NCBI GenBank assembly: GCA_973895155.1
Contig: OZ316894.1
Coordinates: 21,824,001 to 21,888,000 of the forward strand
Direction: 5' to 3'
DNA from: Marsupella aquatica
Taxonomy: Eukaryota; Marchantiophyta
Length of the DNA: 64,000 bases
This document shows positions 13,098-25,714 of this stretch, piece after piece. Within the stretch, counting starts at the first letter, position 1. The number at the start of each line of letters is the position of its first letter. A model generated the notes under the pieces. It was not told where the DNA came from. It saw only the letters and a list, made by a program, of their open reading frames with translations, and ran no database searches. Both the position numbers and the translations under genes were made by a program.

Positions 13098-14580
13098 GCT
13101 GCTACCACGACCGCGGTATCATACTCCCTTGGTCACCTCGGCCAGATTATCATACTTGAGCCCCAACCATCTGCCCCAGAATTCAAAATTTAGATCGTCA
13201 GATATCATCCTCGCTAAGACACCACAAACGAGTGAGTTTATCCACTTATTGCTCGAGACGATGGGGAGAAAATGATTGAAGATGTATGTTTCACGAGTTT
13301 GCTTGCGAATTTCACTATCAGAAACGGAGCTTCGACTATGACATGGTAAATTCTATGAATTCAGCATCACCGACACGGTCACTTATACCAGCTCCTACTG
13401 TTTGATTCTTGGGGGCAGGAACTCTTAAGCACTGAAAAGCCAGGATGGGCGCAACTTCTGTGTGCTTCACCATTTCAATGTTAAGTTACGAACATCTTCC
13501 CTACATACGGTATCCTAGAGATATAAATTCGCCACGGAGAATCCCAGACGCGCTCTGCAAACAGACAAGCTTCACCATTCTCATGTCTAGTTGCGAATTT
13601 CAATCCAGCACGACGCCTACCTTCACCATGCAAAATTACTGACATTAGACAACAAGTGCGCTAAGCTCTTCTGCGCAGGACCGCATCTTCAATCATTTAC
13701 GGAGAGGCTGCTGCAAGCTTTTCAAATCAAGCCAAGGCGAGTTCTCAGGTACCGTGTAGAACTCGTCCAAGGCGGCAAGCATGTAACCAAATGAGCGAAT
13801 GAGCAAATGGCCAGCCAGACTACAGAACCGTAGCGGAGCTCAGAGACATCCGCCGCTCTGTGGCTGAAATGGCATTTAGTATATCCTAATTGAACACGCG
13901 ATGTCGCACAGCGCAATCGCGAGGGGTGAACGGACAGGCAGGCAGGCAATGCAATATACATGAACTCTCGTCAGCAGCAAGAAGTGGAGAGCCACTTGAA
14001 AAATTATTGCAAGGATATTCCAAAAAGCGCTCGAGCTGAAAGATTCTAGTCAGGATAATTCCAAAAAGCTCCATTCAATCGTGCTCTAATCAAAAGAAAG
14101 AACTCAAAGCTACCGAATCATCTTGTCGGTGCATCAGCACGACACAAATTTGAGTTGGCACCACATCATTTCTATGGACTCCCGTCGCAGACGAATTGAA
14201 TCCATCCAATTCCACCATAGACAGCGTCCGCGCCTCTAACATCATCATTCTGAACAGACCGAAAAATGGCTCTATTTCCAACGCGTCTTTTTCCGGGATT
14301 GGTTGAGTTTCTCACCACATGATTGTCCGCCATGGATTGGTGTCTCACCATGAGCAAGATTCGCGTACAGACTGATAATGCATCTCCGCACACGGACAAG
14401 ATGAAACAGAGGGACAAAGAGAGAGAGAGAGAGAGAGAAACAGAGAATGCAAGGCTCTCTGTCCGCTCTCACATCCCAGCCTCATATCAAAAGACGAGGC
14501 CCGTTTCGGTGACGTGTAAGTTGTGGTAGCTCTCGTCTGCTTACTCTGTTCGCATTTGAGCTCCAGCTAATGTCAACCTT

Positions 14581-15000
14581 TACCTCTCCATCAAATTCAT
14601 AATTAACCTGGGTTATCAATCTATCTAATAGGGCGTCTCAAAGCTTTTACCTCTCCATCATTGAATTCATAATTAACCTGGGTTATCAATCTTACTATAA
14701 AAGCGCAACTGAAGCCTACTCTTCAGGGCCTAGGTCTAGAGTGAAGACTATAACTCCCAATATAGACAAAGATTGAATTCATAATTAACCTGGGTTATCA
14801 ATCTTCCAACTGAAGTCTACTCTTGAGTGTCTAGGTCGAGAGTGAAGCCTCTAGAGAGTAACTCCTAATAGAGACAAAGATTGAATTCATAATTAACCTG
14901 GGTTATCAATCTTACTATAAAAGCGCCAACTGAAACCTACTCTTGAGGGCCTAGGTCTAGAGTGCAGCGTCTACACGGTAACTACCAATATAGACAAAAT
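14581..15000. repeat. Tandem repeat, 110-120-bp unit
   Basis: The core ATTCATAATTAACCTGGGTT, followed by ATCAATCT, occurs four times (about 14596, 14664, 14777 and 14885). The last three copies are embedded in a 110-120-bp unit that also carries CCTAGGTC(T/G)AGAGTG and CAATATAGACAAA. The TCTAGAGTGAAGCCTCTAGA part also occurs in the 16.5-17 kb and 36.8-37 kb blocks. Confidence 0.85.
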
Positions 15001-15760
15001 TGATAATGAGGTTCAATAAGGTCAAATTTAAATCAGGATGGACCAAAGTGACATTGACTGTAAATAAAAATTAAACTGAAATAAGAATGGACAAAAAACA
15101 AGGATGGGGCAAAGATTAACCAAAGGTGCATATACATTTTATTCATATTTGTTTACGTTCAAGGAACAGGTCATGGGGCTAGTCTATTTAATAGGGCATC
15201 TCAAAGCTGGGTCATGAGTGAAAGTTACGGATTTGTATCTAATATCCCATAACTCTGGTTATGGAATTCAAAAAAATGAGGGGAGGTAGCATTGACCCGC
15301 CCCATAAGGCAGGGTTACAGCGTCACCTGTCTCATAGCCTATATTATTTGAACTTCCACTCTTGATTAGCTGCCACCTCAAATGTAGCAGTCATCACCAC
15401 GTCAAGTGCAAAGCCCATGTGCCTTCAGTTGTGGCTTTCCGGAGTTACAGAAAAGTTACAGGTTAAGTGTTGAGCCCGCTGGCTTTCCTTAAAGCGCCAC
15501 TGTCCGTGACACCATTTTTAGTACCCTGTTCCTGAGATTATGGAGCAAAGTCTCATGCTAGAGGAGAGAAATGTGAAAAAGTGAAGAGTCTTGGACACTT
15601 CTCCTTTTATATGGATAGTGGTGGTTTAAGGTAGCTGAAGGTAGGCTCCCATAACCTTTAAAAGAGTTCCTGTAATACTGGAGTTATGGGAGGGCCTTAT
15701 CTTGTTAACATCAGGCTTTGAGACACCCTAATAAAGTGCCTCTAATAGGGTGTCTCGCAA

Positions 15761-15914
15761 GTCAGGTTGGCACACACCCTAGTAAAGTATAGGATCATGT
15801 CCATTTGGTGAAGTCAGGTTGGCACACACGCTAGTAAAGTATAGGATCATGGCCATTTGGTGAAGTCAGGTTGGCACACTCCCACGTAAAGTATAAGATC
15901 ATGGCCATTTGGTC
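15761..15914. repeat. 52-bp tandem repeat, three copies
   Basis: Copies begin at 15761, 15813 and 15865 with GTCAGGTTGGCACAC and run through AAAGTATA(G/A)GATCATG(G/T)CCATTTGG. The period is exactly 52 bp, with a few substitutions between copies. Non-coding. Confidence 0.9.
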
Positions 15915-16459
15915 TGAGGTTACTAGCCTGTAACCCTGTGACCATAAAGTGAGGAAAACCTGGCCGCCGGGAAGCTTTTCTAAGCTTTCCTGGAGTAGGC
16001 TAGAACCCCTGCCCAGACCTCCACTATAGTATGTCATTACCGTTCGGAAAAGAGTTATTTCCGGGCAAGAGATTATGGGAATGGCAGGTACCTTCCAAAT
16101 TGGTTGAACACGGGTAACCTGCATTCCGTACAGAAATTACGTGCAATTGAAAAGCAAGATTAGGTAGGGCCTACACGGAGGTCTACAAGTCTGGGCTAGG
16201 GTTATTAGCTTGTAATAACACTCTGACCAGAAAGTGCCTAAGACTTGACTTGCCATGAAGCTTTTTGGAGCTTTTTGGGAGCAGGGTTCAGGCCACTTCC
16301 AGACCTCATTTATATTTTAAAAATTGTTGTATAAAAAAGGTTATGGACCATGAGTTTTGGGGCAAGAGATTATGGAAAATGGCAGGTACGTTCAGGAATG
16401 GTTTCACACTGATAACTTGTATTCGGGACTGCTACAATTTAGACTGAAGCTTATAGGCA

Positions 16460-17060
16460 CCAGTTGTGGGTGCCCAATAGCACAACCATGGGTCAAACTG
16501 GAAAATGGTTCTTGCCAGCCATTTCCCAGTGCTCTGGCATCTGAGGTTAGTAAGTACAGTCATAAGTTAAAGAATGAGGTGAAATGAAAGATGATCAACT
16601 TTCTTAAGCCCAAAAAAGGAGTCTATGTAATAAAGCTTGATCAAAAGTTATGATTAATAAGAGTGTACAGTCTAGAGTGAATTCTCCACACCGTGACTTT
16701 AGGGCATAGATACAGTTGGGGCGGACTTAAGAATATGGTACTCATCATCTATTTACGAGCAAAGCTTGAGGCTAGTAAATAGAGTTGTACAATAAATGTA
16801 AGACAAAGAACGTGGTGAATTGAAAGATGATGAATGTATCTAATAGTAAGTTTTCAAAAGCTAGGATAAGGGCGTATAGTTATCAAAAGCTAGGATAAGG
16901 GCATGTAGTCTAGAGTGAAGCCTCTAGGCTGTGACTTGAGGGGCACAACTAGGGGCAAACTAGAAAATGGTACTCAACATCTATTTACAAGCAAAGCTTA
17001 GGCTAGTAGATAGAATTATACATTACAAAACGAGATGAAACAAAAGATGTTCAATGCTCT
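16460..17060. repeat. Diverged direct repeats of about 220 bp
   Basis: Two clear copies (about 16664-16830 and 16888-17060) share AGTCTAGAGTGAA, ATGGTACTCA(T/A)CATCTATTTAC and AGCAAAGCTT, and both end in a GATGAAA(C/G)-type AG-rich tail. A more diverged third copy lies at about 16460-16620. Related sequence recurs at 36790-37060, so this is a dispersed family, probably a decayed mobile element; no coding capacity is left. Confidence 0.65.
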
Positions 17061-18081
17061 TAAGCCTGACAAATGAGTAACCTTAAATTCTTGCACCAAC
17101 ACATAAACCTCTGGTTGAGGTAGTGGGGCAGTGTGGTGAACTAGAAGTTGTCTCATTTTGCTCCAGTAGAACTACAGGTGACTTGGAGCTAAGCACATCC
17201 CAAAACCCTTACTGCATTCCAGCCCCTATGCAAATCCTGAATAGTTCAATTGAGAGATGCGGCTCAACTCACCTGGATTCTTGCATAAGTAACAGTCAAC
17301 TTGCCCCAATTTGGCCATAGTATGAACAACTCAATAAGTCTGTACTTAATTAGTTGGCATCCCTAATTAGTCTGTTCACAAGAGAGGGGAGGGTTGATGA
17401 TACCAGAATTCCAAAATGTGCACCTCCTTAACAAGCGTTTCTTTATCTTGTACTTGGCTAGGTAAGAGTTGCGACCCTTATTCTTTCCTTCCCCTGATCG
17501 TCTCACATCTTATCTTGTGGCATTGTGTTGCTCTCAGGAATTATGATCACAAGGGCCTTACTGCCCCTCAACAACTACAAAAGTATTGGTTTTTTGTGCA
17601 AATTTAATGCTTGGATCCGTATCAGTGTTATTTACCAAATTATTCTCATGTACTCTTCAATTTTAGTAAGCTGCCCATCTTTCCTAATCAAGAACCCTCC
17701 TCAAAATTAGTTTGGGCCTACTACAAGTATAGATCCAAGTACTAAGTTTTGAGCAAAAACCAATATTTCCAACCAGGATGATGTAAAGCTTTGTTTATTC
17801 TACTAGCTGTAAAAATCCTTCCTGGTCGTACGCCAAAGGCACATCTGAAGGGTCATCCAAATGGCCAGCATAGAAGGGTTGAGAGAATTTAAGCAGAATG
17901 ATGTTGGGTAAGTCAATTGGGACCCAATGATTGTGAAGAGATGTTTGTTAAGCCAATTGGGACCCATCTATTGTGGAGAGCTTTCTAAGCTGTGGAAAGT
18001 CTTCACGTTATCACTTGAACCCAAAAACCTAGTAAGGGACTGTGAAACGACAATTTGCCTCAGACCTGACCAATCTATATT

Positions 18082-18730
18082 AGCAATTGTTGCAATGCGA
18101 CCCCGTGTTGGCAATCCGTTTGGAATGGAGAGGACGCTCACTGGATACCCTGGACGATCACTTTGGTCACTGTGATTGCCTTATCTGGTTAATCAAAGAA
18201 AAGCCTGGTGAATTTGATTTTCCAACATTTATCGGTGCCTTCAAGAAAATTGTTGTGGTCTGCCTTGCAAAGGCGAAATGCTGTGATCTGATGAACTTAT
18301 TAGCAATTGTTGTGACATGACCCAGCGAGGGCAATCCGTTTGGAATGGAGAGCACGCTCACTGGAGACTAGGGAAGATCTCTTTGATTACTGTGGTTGCC
18401 TTATCTGGTTAATCAAAGAAAAGCCTGGTGAATTTGATTTTCCAACATCTATCGATGCCTTCAAGAAAATTGTTGTGGTCTGCGAAACCCTGTGATCGAT
18501 GGACTCATTAGCAATTGTTGTGACGTGACCCCAACGAGGGCAATGCGTTTGGAATGGAGAGCACGCTCACTGGATACTAGGGAAGATCACTTTGGTTACT
18601 GTGGCTGCCTTATCTGGTTAATCAAAGAGAAGCCTGGTGAATTTGATTTTGCAACATCTATGTAATGCCTATGCCGTCAAGAGAAGTGTTGCTGGTATGC
18701 ATTGCAAAGGCGGAAATCCTGTGATCGAAG
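18082..18730. repeat. Tandem repeat of about 210 bp, three copies
   Basis: Copies begin at 18082, 18302 and 18510 with AGCAATTGTTG and contain TTTGGAATGGAGAG, TTATCTGGTTAATCAAAGA and AGCCTGGTGAATTTGATTTT in the same order. Divergence is low enough to suggest recent duplication. The third copy runs into a 188-codon open frame of unknown meaning. Confidence 0.9.
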
Positions 18731-19525
18731 CAGTTAAACACAATTGGACTCAGGGTGCAATAACTAGTCATGCCTGCCAGTGGGGGTCATACATAGTATG
18801 GCCCAGTCAAAAAGGACCATCCTCGAGCTCTAGGGCAATTTTGAATGAAAGTCGGATGTCATCGGATACTTTTGTGAAAGCGGGCATCTGTGACGGATCC
18901 ATCTTTCAGCCCAATTCTGTTAATAAATTTCTGTACCCGTTCTGCTTGCTAGCATGGTCACAACAATTGAGACTACATTGTTGCTGCAAAACCTTACGTA
19001 CTAACGCATGTGAAATGAACAGTGCAATCTTGCAATTGCCTGAAGTATATTGGACTCCAAGTTTCTATCTTGTCAGAGAAAAAGAAGCCCCTCTCCGCCG
19101 CCTGAGAGTCCTGTCAAACTGTCCAGAAGCTAGCATTTGTGATTTCTTTTCTGAAATACATGGGTCCAGCTCCTTTGCAGGCATAGTGAATTGTGAAATC
19201 TGAGCTGTGCTGAAGATTCCAAACTGTTGAAACCGGACTCCACTGGAGGGTATAATTCCAGACCGTCCAAGGAAGATAGGCTTTGACGAATATGGCTTGC
19301 CTCTTTAATAAAGTGCACGATTCACAGCCAGTCCGGCTTGGCTAGGACAAGATTGGTTCGTAAGCAGTCAACGAGATTTAACACGTCATGTGCGTCTGAT
19401 CGAAGATCGGATGTTCTCCTACAACGCAAGGCTCACTCTTTGTCAGGGTTGGCTGCCCTTTGGACAGCGTTGTGAGGTGATGACGATAATGATGATGACG
19501 ACGACGAAACAGAACTCTCCTTAGC

Positions 19526-21495
19526 TCAGGAGACCCTTCTTAAGTACAAAATACTTTCGTTCTCAAGTCCACATAAAACATTCTGCCAAAGAACAAGCAA
19601 TGCTGAGGTTATTGCAGATCAAGAGGAAAAACAATATCTAGATATTTCTTATGGAATACAATAACGAACGAGGCTAACATATTACAAACAACTACCTCAT
19701 TGGATGCAACAGGATACTTAGGAAACCTTACATTGAAGTTTTCACGGTCAATGTCGAAAGTGTTGATTGCAGTTGCCTCGGCTGTCAGTTCAATCGTCTC
19801 TCCTACACAACAAACAAAAAGTCCCTGGGGTGATCAATTGTCACGAACTAAGGAAAACTTGGAGGGACTATTTGAGAAACATCATTATTCATTGACTTTC
19901 CGGAGCTCACCTCCATCTAGAACTGCCAGAATGCCATCTTCTGAGCAAATCATTACTGGAGGAACTGTCCCAGACTCCACACCGTGACCTGCCGATTGCA
20001 GGAGGGGATCAAACTTAGCTTCCCACACTTCACTCTCGACAATTAGGCCTCCCATTGCGTGCCGGTCTTTCGGTGCAGCTGGCCCAGCCAGAGCAACAGG
20101 CTCCTGTTGCCAACGTAGATCCCATGCATAAACAGTACCACCAGAGCCTCCTACCTTGCAAAAGAAGTTTCGCGTGCATAGAGTGTTCACAGGTTAGGAA
20201 ATTTAGGTGAGCAAAGAATTCTCGAACACCCACAGGTAGCAGTGCCTCAATCAAAAGATTGTATCGCAGTTGTTCGTCCCATGAAATATCTAGAAATGAT
20301 TTCAGCAGGGGATCGAATCATGATTAATTCTCAATACGAGGATCACTAGAGACTTACCACGCATAGATGTTTCCTCGAAGGATGGATATCAATACAGTTG
20401 ATACCGCCGGTCCCGCTCGCCCTGTCCCAAAGCATAACAAGATCATTCAGACAGGAATTAAATGGCACAATTCTACCTATGCATTTTTTGCTGCCCATAG
20501 AAAAGCCACAATTTCCAAAGTTAGGTCATTCATGGTAAATTTTGCTTCATTCAAATTACGCGGTGACGACGTTCGTTGGAATGCTGTATATGCTAGAAGA
20601 GTATACTATTTCTCCAAAAGCTTCCAGGCAGTATACCTTACATTTAAGATTGCAGTCGTAACCTGCTGGTGAATAGCTATCTCTCATTCAAAGGCGTGGA
20701 AGTCTCTGAGAATCAAATGGAAAAATTGTTCGAGAAGTTGAACACAAAAACTATCTTGTGACGTCAATTTCTGTGACATATCGGTCCTAAAAAGGTCTGT
20801 GGACGAATCAAAGGTTGGAATGCCTACCATTTTGCTGGCGATTGTGATACTGGTCCCCCAGGCCGTCGTTGGTCCCACCATTGGACAGTAGAGCCCAACG
20901 ACCCCGTCACAAATTCAACAGAGGAAGCCCAACACACCGCTGAGAACGACATCAGCCCACCATTGTCATACAAACATTTGGATTGCAGCTGAGAAAGTCC
21001 TCCCACTTTCACGAGATTTATTTTTCCATCCCAACCTACGGTGACACAGTCTTGAGTGCTTGCCTCCAGATCAACGCCGGAAACTGATCCCTTGTGCAAA
21101 GAGGGGCACACCACCGGTACCGGAGTCTTCTTCGTGTTCGCAGGATCTTTGACAAGAACGACCGAAATATCACCTGCCCGAGAGCCGGCCACAAGAATGG
21201 ATTCATTGGAGGGGACAATAGCCGTTCTCAGAGAAGTAATGCGGGCGGGAATTGGGAATGAGTGATGCAGAATTTGCGTCGGGAAACCATCCGGTGTCTC
21301 GTGATCCAGACTGCTGATCTCCATCACCGTTTTCCGCTGGTCCGAGTCCCATAACCCCAATGCCATCAGCGGCGATTGGGATGGCGTCACGGATGGGAGC
21401 CATCGCACTGCATCCACGTACCGATTCTGCGGCAGCTTACACACTTCCATTTCTCCGTCCTCCTCTCCCCAAGCTTCCACCACCCTCCGCATCAA
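19526..21495 (-). CDS. NUP43: Nucleoporin NUP43-like WD40 protein
   Basis: NUP43 is a seven-bladed WD40 propeller of the Y-shaped Nup107-160 scaffold of the nuclear pore. Minus-strand exons: 21495-20828, 20421-20358, 20154-19911, 19802-19732 and 19582-19526. Phase closes to give 367 residues, against about 380 in the human protein. The N-terminal KLPQNRYVDAVRWLPS motif is the family signature. Other landmarks are VTGSLGSTVQWWDQRRPGG, GGINCIDIHPSRKH, VGGSGGTVYAWDLRWQQEP, SEVWEAKFDPL and the closing blade AINTFDIDREN followed by NVLCGLENESILYL, the equivalent of the plant VVCSLEWESIAIL end. Start choice: the methionine codons at 21495 and 21492 are adjacent, and a third in-frame Met lies immediately before EVCKLPQ, so the true protein may begin up to 16 residues later. 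It is transcribed away from CDC20 across a 4.2-kb spacer. Confidence 0.92.
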
Positions 21496-22699
21496 CGATA
21501 AATCCTTCGTTCCACCGATTCCACAAACTGCACGACCGTAGCTTCGTTAAACCCCTCGAAAAACCCTAAACTATCAATCCTACGCTACTCCTCCCAATCT
21601 TCACATCAGAAACCTCCACACAGTCGGCGCTTTCCTCCATAGAAAATTCACGTTCAGTGCACTTCACACTCCACCTAAAAATTCTCTTCACTCGCCATCT
21701 GCTCTGCTGATTTACTCGATAATTATGCAAAACCTCGACCACTCAGCTTGTGGGTGTTTTTCACGAGGACTGCTGTTTGTCTAAGACCACGAGAAGTGAA
21801 CTGACTGCGTTACTGACTGCGTCCATCACTCTACTGTGCTGGGATATAGACTGCGACTACAGTCACAGTCGTGAGGCTTCACGCCGTCCGAGGCTTCACG
21901 CCGTTCAACCTTCACGATGACTGCAGCCAGCATGGCATTTTTACCGTTACGTTTGGATTTTTCTCTGGCTTTGATGAGCGGACGACCGTTGCCAGTGTGA
22001 CAAGTCAGGCTATCCGCATGACGAGCTCTTGTGTAAAGCCTTGTCGGGCTCCACTCAGTTGAGGTTAGTAAAGAGGTCTCTCTCTAAGTGCACATTGAAT
22101 ATGTGAAAACCCTGGATAACTGCAAGGATTCCTTCCCCTTTTTTCCCTTGGAGGTTGGACTTTTTGTGAGTGAAAAGTTCCGTCTACTTACTGATAAGTA
22201 AAGATCAAGTTTAGGGCAGGGACCTACAATTTAGGGCCGGAGTCACAAGATGTTAACTAGCAGAGGGGGCCCCATTGGACATGAAAGCACATTAGCTCTT
22301 ATTGATAAATGCATAACTTCACATTTTTGCATTTATCACTTAGTGCAACCCCATGTTCAGTGCACATTGGATGCTTCCCATAGTGTGCACTTAGAGAGAC
22401 TACTGTCAACTTCAGTGGGTGGCCAGATGGTCAAAGTTTCCCAAATATTCTTGCTGCATGGGTGAGAAGTAGGCCCTCTTCCATGCCAAGTAGGATTGCA
22501 AACTTTGAGGTGCAAAGTGCTGCAGATATTTTTGTTTGTGATATAGGGTGACACACTGACAACAATATTTCAAGGAAACCCATGAAGAACACTAGTGGGA
22601 TGCAGACAACGCAAAACCCAAGCGGCTGGAGCAAATGATGCGAGCAAAAGTCATGCGCCTGATGTCACTAAGCTAAACCAAAGGTGGGGACAGATTAGC

Positions 22700-23720
22700 C
22701 TTCTCATCGCTGGCAGAAGTACCGGAAGAAAATCTGGCGAGGATGATCCTTCGCTAAGGTGAGATTCTTCCTGTGGCGGCATTTGAAAAATGGTTTTTTC
22801 ACAAATGGCATGGCAAGTCATTGGGGAGTTTCCGATGGCATTTGTTCCAAGTGAACTCTGCAAGTTGAGCACACGGAGCATGTGTTTTTCAGTTGTCGCA
22901 CTGTCACTGCTACATGGAGACAAAATTCAACATCTGCTACAACACACCGATGCCCTGAAGACTCCGCAGGATTCTGTTTTTGAACCTATTACCTTGGCCA
23001 TTCAGATGCACACAAGATTTACCTGGGCTGGTGGTACTGATCATGGAAATGTGCTCCAGCATATGGAAAGAAAGAAATGAAGCTACTTACTCTCAGTTTG
23101 AGACTGCTCCCTGGTTGTGTTGGTCCTGCGCGAAAAAAAACTTATCTTAAAGAGATGTTTGAAATCTGCCATTTCAAGATGAAAAAAACAACTCAAACGC
23201 ACCATTGACCAACTCCAGGTTGTTCTTGAACCATGGGAGACGAATAAGAGCCCATTTGCTTTGAACATTAATGATGCAGATGATTAACAAACAATACTAC
23301 ATTAAGCGGAGTGAGGACACGATCCACGGCAGAGGTTTCACCCGTGACACTAAGACTACTCAGCACAGCAGCCTCCTTGGTGACAATAAGGTTTGGACGC
23401 AACAGAGGAATGTTTTTAAGACTGAGACTGAGTTTTTCTACACGATTAGATGGGAGGGTAGTGCTAGTTATCAACCTGGATATTTAAGAATTAATACCAG
23501 TGATTGCAAACATCAGAATAGTATTGAGATTGTAGAGAATGCTGTCAAAGCCACCCACTGGTGGCACCTCAGGGTCCCATGACCTGATTATTGAGTGGTG
23601 TGTGTGGCGGGCCGTGTCCGGTCCTGTCGGGGGTCCCGTGGGCTTGACTTTGTCTGTTTTTCTTTGCTTTGGTGGTTGTCGCCCCCTTGCGTGCTATGGA
23701 TAATCTAAAAACTGTCTATT
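22700..23720 (+). mobile_element. LINE-type retrotransposon relic (zf-RVT region)
   Basis: Reading the plus strand across frameshifts, 22775-22925 gives EKWFFHKWHGK and then VEHTEHVFFSCRTVTATW. The second piece matches the plant zf-RVT pattern (E..HVFF.C......W) found downstream of LINE reverse transcriptases. The 3' end shows a T-rich tail at about 23640-23690 of the kind common at plant LINE ends. The reverse transcriptase core is absent or too decayed to see. Confidence 0.5.
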
Positions 23721-25175
23721 TGATTTTATTATCAGATTGCTTATATACATTTGTCTTTTTAGCTATTGTTGACTGAACAAAGTGAACTTCATAAGTGGGA
23801 CCTCAGTGAATATGGCTGGTAGCCAAGGGTAGGGTATTTCTACATGAAATACATAGAAAAATGAGTGAGGGAAGAGAGATCACATCTGGGCCGGAGGAAC
23901 TAAACTTAAGTCAGTCTTTAGGTGATCAAACACTCCCTAGTCATGGACCTTGTTTGTCACTATTCAAATGTTCCTTCAGTTATCAAGGTAAGCAAACTAT
24001 TTGAGAAAACTCTCACCCTAGGGGTGGTCTATTTCCATGATTGCACAAGCCTTATGCCTGTGCGTTGCATGGCGCAAGGAGGGCCGGCCCATAGGGAGTC
24101 GGGCAGGGGCATTTATGGGGCAACGGGAAGCACATATATATGTGTCAGGGGTATACATTTTCACCATCAATGGTCAGGGAAACAGCCAATCAAATCCAAC
24201 GGCTATGGATCTTTCCTACCCAGGAGTTTTTTTTTTGTATTGGGACAAAGAACTAAAAAAGGTGGGATCCCTTATTAGAGTCACTTGTAGATTTTACATG
24301 TAAGTACACTAAACCTTGAAAACTAAACAAAGCAAAACAAAACCCTCACCGTAAATATAGGGTACCAATGATCTGCGCTGGTCTGAATACCTGGCCTATG
24401 CACACAAACTCACAAAGGGTTTCCACACTCAAACTCCCTATGCCCCTCCCTACTTGCACTAATGATCTGGATATGATAATTTCTTGTTACCAAAGAAATT
24501 AGGGCCTATGGCTTCACCCGTCTAAAAATTCATGAACAGCAGCCTTCATGGCAAGTGAGTGAATTCCGGGGAATACTTCATTAATTCGTGAGTGGTATAG
24601 ATGGAAAAAAAATAGTATAGATAGATAGAAAATAGATACGTGTGACCAAAGTGCCTACAAACAAGTGCTTATTAGTTAGTAGTGTAGATCTGATCTGATT
24701 CGTGCTAACCATGCACTTACGGTAGTGGTCGAACCGCGCAGTCGAAAGACATGCACTACCTTACTGCATTAAATGCAGGTATTTGCCTATTCGAGGGAAA
24801 AGGAAGTGCATTCCCCACTACGGCACTGTGCAAACGGGCAAAGGAGCACTAAACGCCAAAACGCTCTGTCCGATGTACAGGAATATCGCATACGGTTCCA
24901 ATACGTGAAGAACAATTATTTCCACGTCGTGACACAGCTGAACCGTGGATGGGGGAATCGGGCGGTCCCGATGAGAGTATCGTTGTATTCTTTGGAATTA
25001 AATTGGAGAGAAAATGGAAATCATGAGGTCTGCCGTCTGCAGATGTATCAGTTACCCGTTTACCGGACGTGTTCCCGTTTGGGGCGTCTGAGGCTGGCCG
25101 CGCTCTTTCTCGTTCAAATACCATCGTCGGCCGAACGAGAGATGTCTTTCTATCAGTAGAGGTTTCTCTCGTTGC

Positions 25176-25206
25176 GCTCTCTCGCTCTCTCTCTCTCTCT
25201 CTCTCG
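25176..25206. promoter_or_regulatory. CT microsatellite upstream of CDC20
   Basis: A nearly pure (CT)n run lies about 510 bp before the CDC20 start codon. Pyrimidine tracts of this kind are common in plant core promoters and 5' UTRs; a regulatory role here is inference from position only. Confidence 0.4.
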
Positions 25207-25714
25207 CACTCGATCTGCGGGAGCGCTCGTTCGCATTAGTCGCTCACAATTAGGTTTTAACAACCTCTCGAAGCTCCGCACAGAAATCTTAGAAATCTAC
25301 AAACATTCGTTTCTGTGCACGGGCTTTTCAAGCGTTCAGCGACGTCGATATCGGACGTCTAACACTGTTATCAAAAGCGATCTCTAACGGTTCCGATTAC
25401 TTATTGACTTTGTAGGATTTGGCTAGCTAGCTTTGGAATTTGACGTTCTTATTGACGTTGTTTGTAACAAGTTTTATGTATTGGAGAATTTTTTTTTACA
25501 TTGAATGATCTTGGTCGTGTATTGCTTATCGAATTTGTTGTGCATTTGTTGTTGAGCTTTTCGTGAAAGGTTTTTTGCATGCGCATATATCTTGCTGTTT
25601 TGGTTTCCGGCTTTGGTTTGGTTGTCGTTGGAAGGTTCCCGCCCCGAGGTGAGGGGTGAGCCGAACGTTGTTTTGTTTTGTTCGTGGTAACCCTTGAGGC
25701 GCAGATCAGTCACT

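Larger units (their letters stand above)
13098..19525. other. Intergenic spacer rich in tandem duplications
   Basis: Contains the transporter promoter, a GA microsatellite at 14418-14439 and four blocks of tandem duplications listed separately. A 188-codon open frame at 18637-19203 starts inside one repeat copy and resembles no family I know; I do not call it a gene. The NUP43 3' UTR lies at the right end. I see no RNA gene. Confidence 0.5.
21496..25714. other. Divergent spacer between NUP43 and CDC20
   Basis: Holds the two promoters/5' UTRs and, between them, the relic of a LINE-type element (about 22700-23720). A pyrimidine microsatellite sits at 25176-25206. The stretch 23750-25150 shows no recognisable gene. 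Confidence 0.5.

Noticed and set aside
18637-19203. 188-codon open frame on the plus strand
   Set aside because: It starts inside the third copy of a tandem repeat, resembles no family, and has no flanking splice or conservation evidence.
24773-25159. 128-codon plus-strand and 91-codon minus-strand open frames upstream of CDC20
   Set aside because: The two overlap on opposite strands, show no motif, and lie in a probable promoter region.
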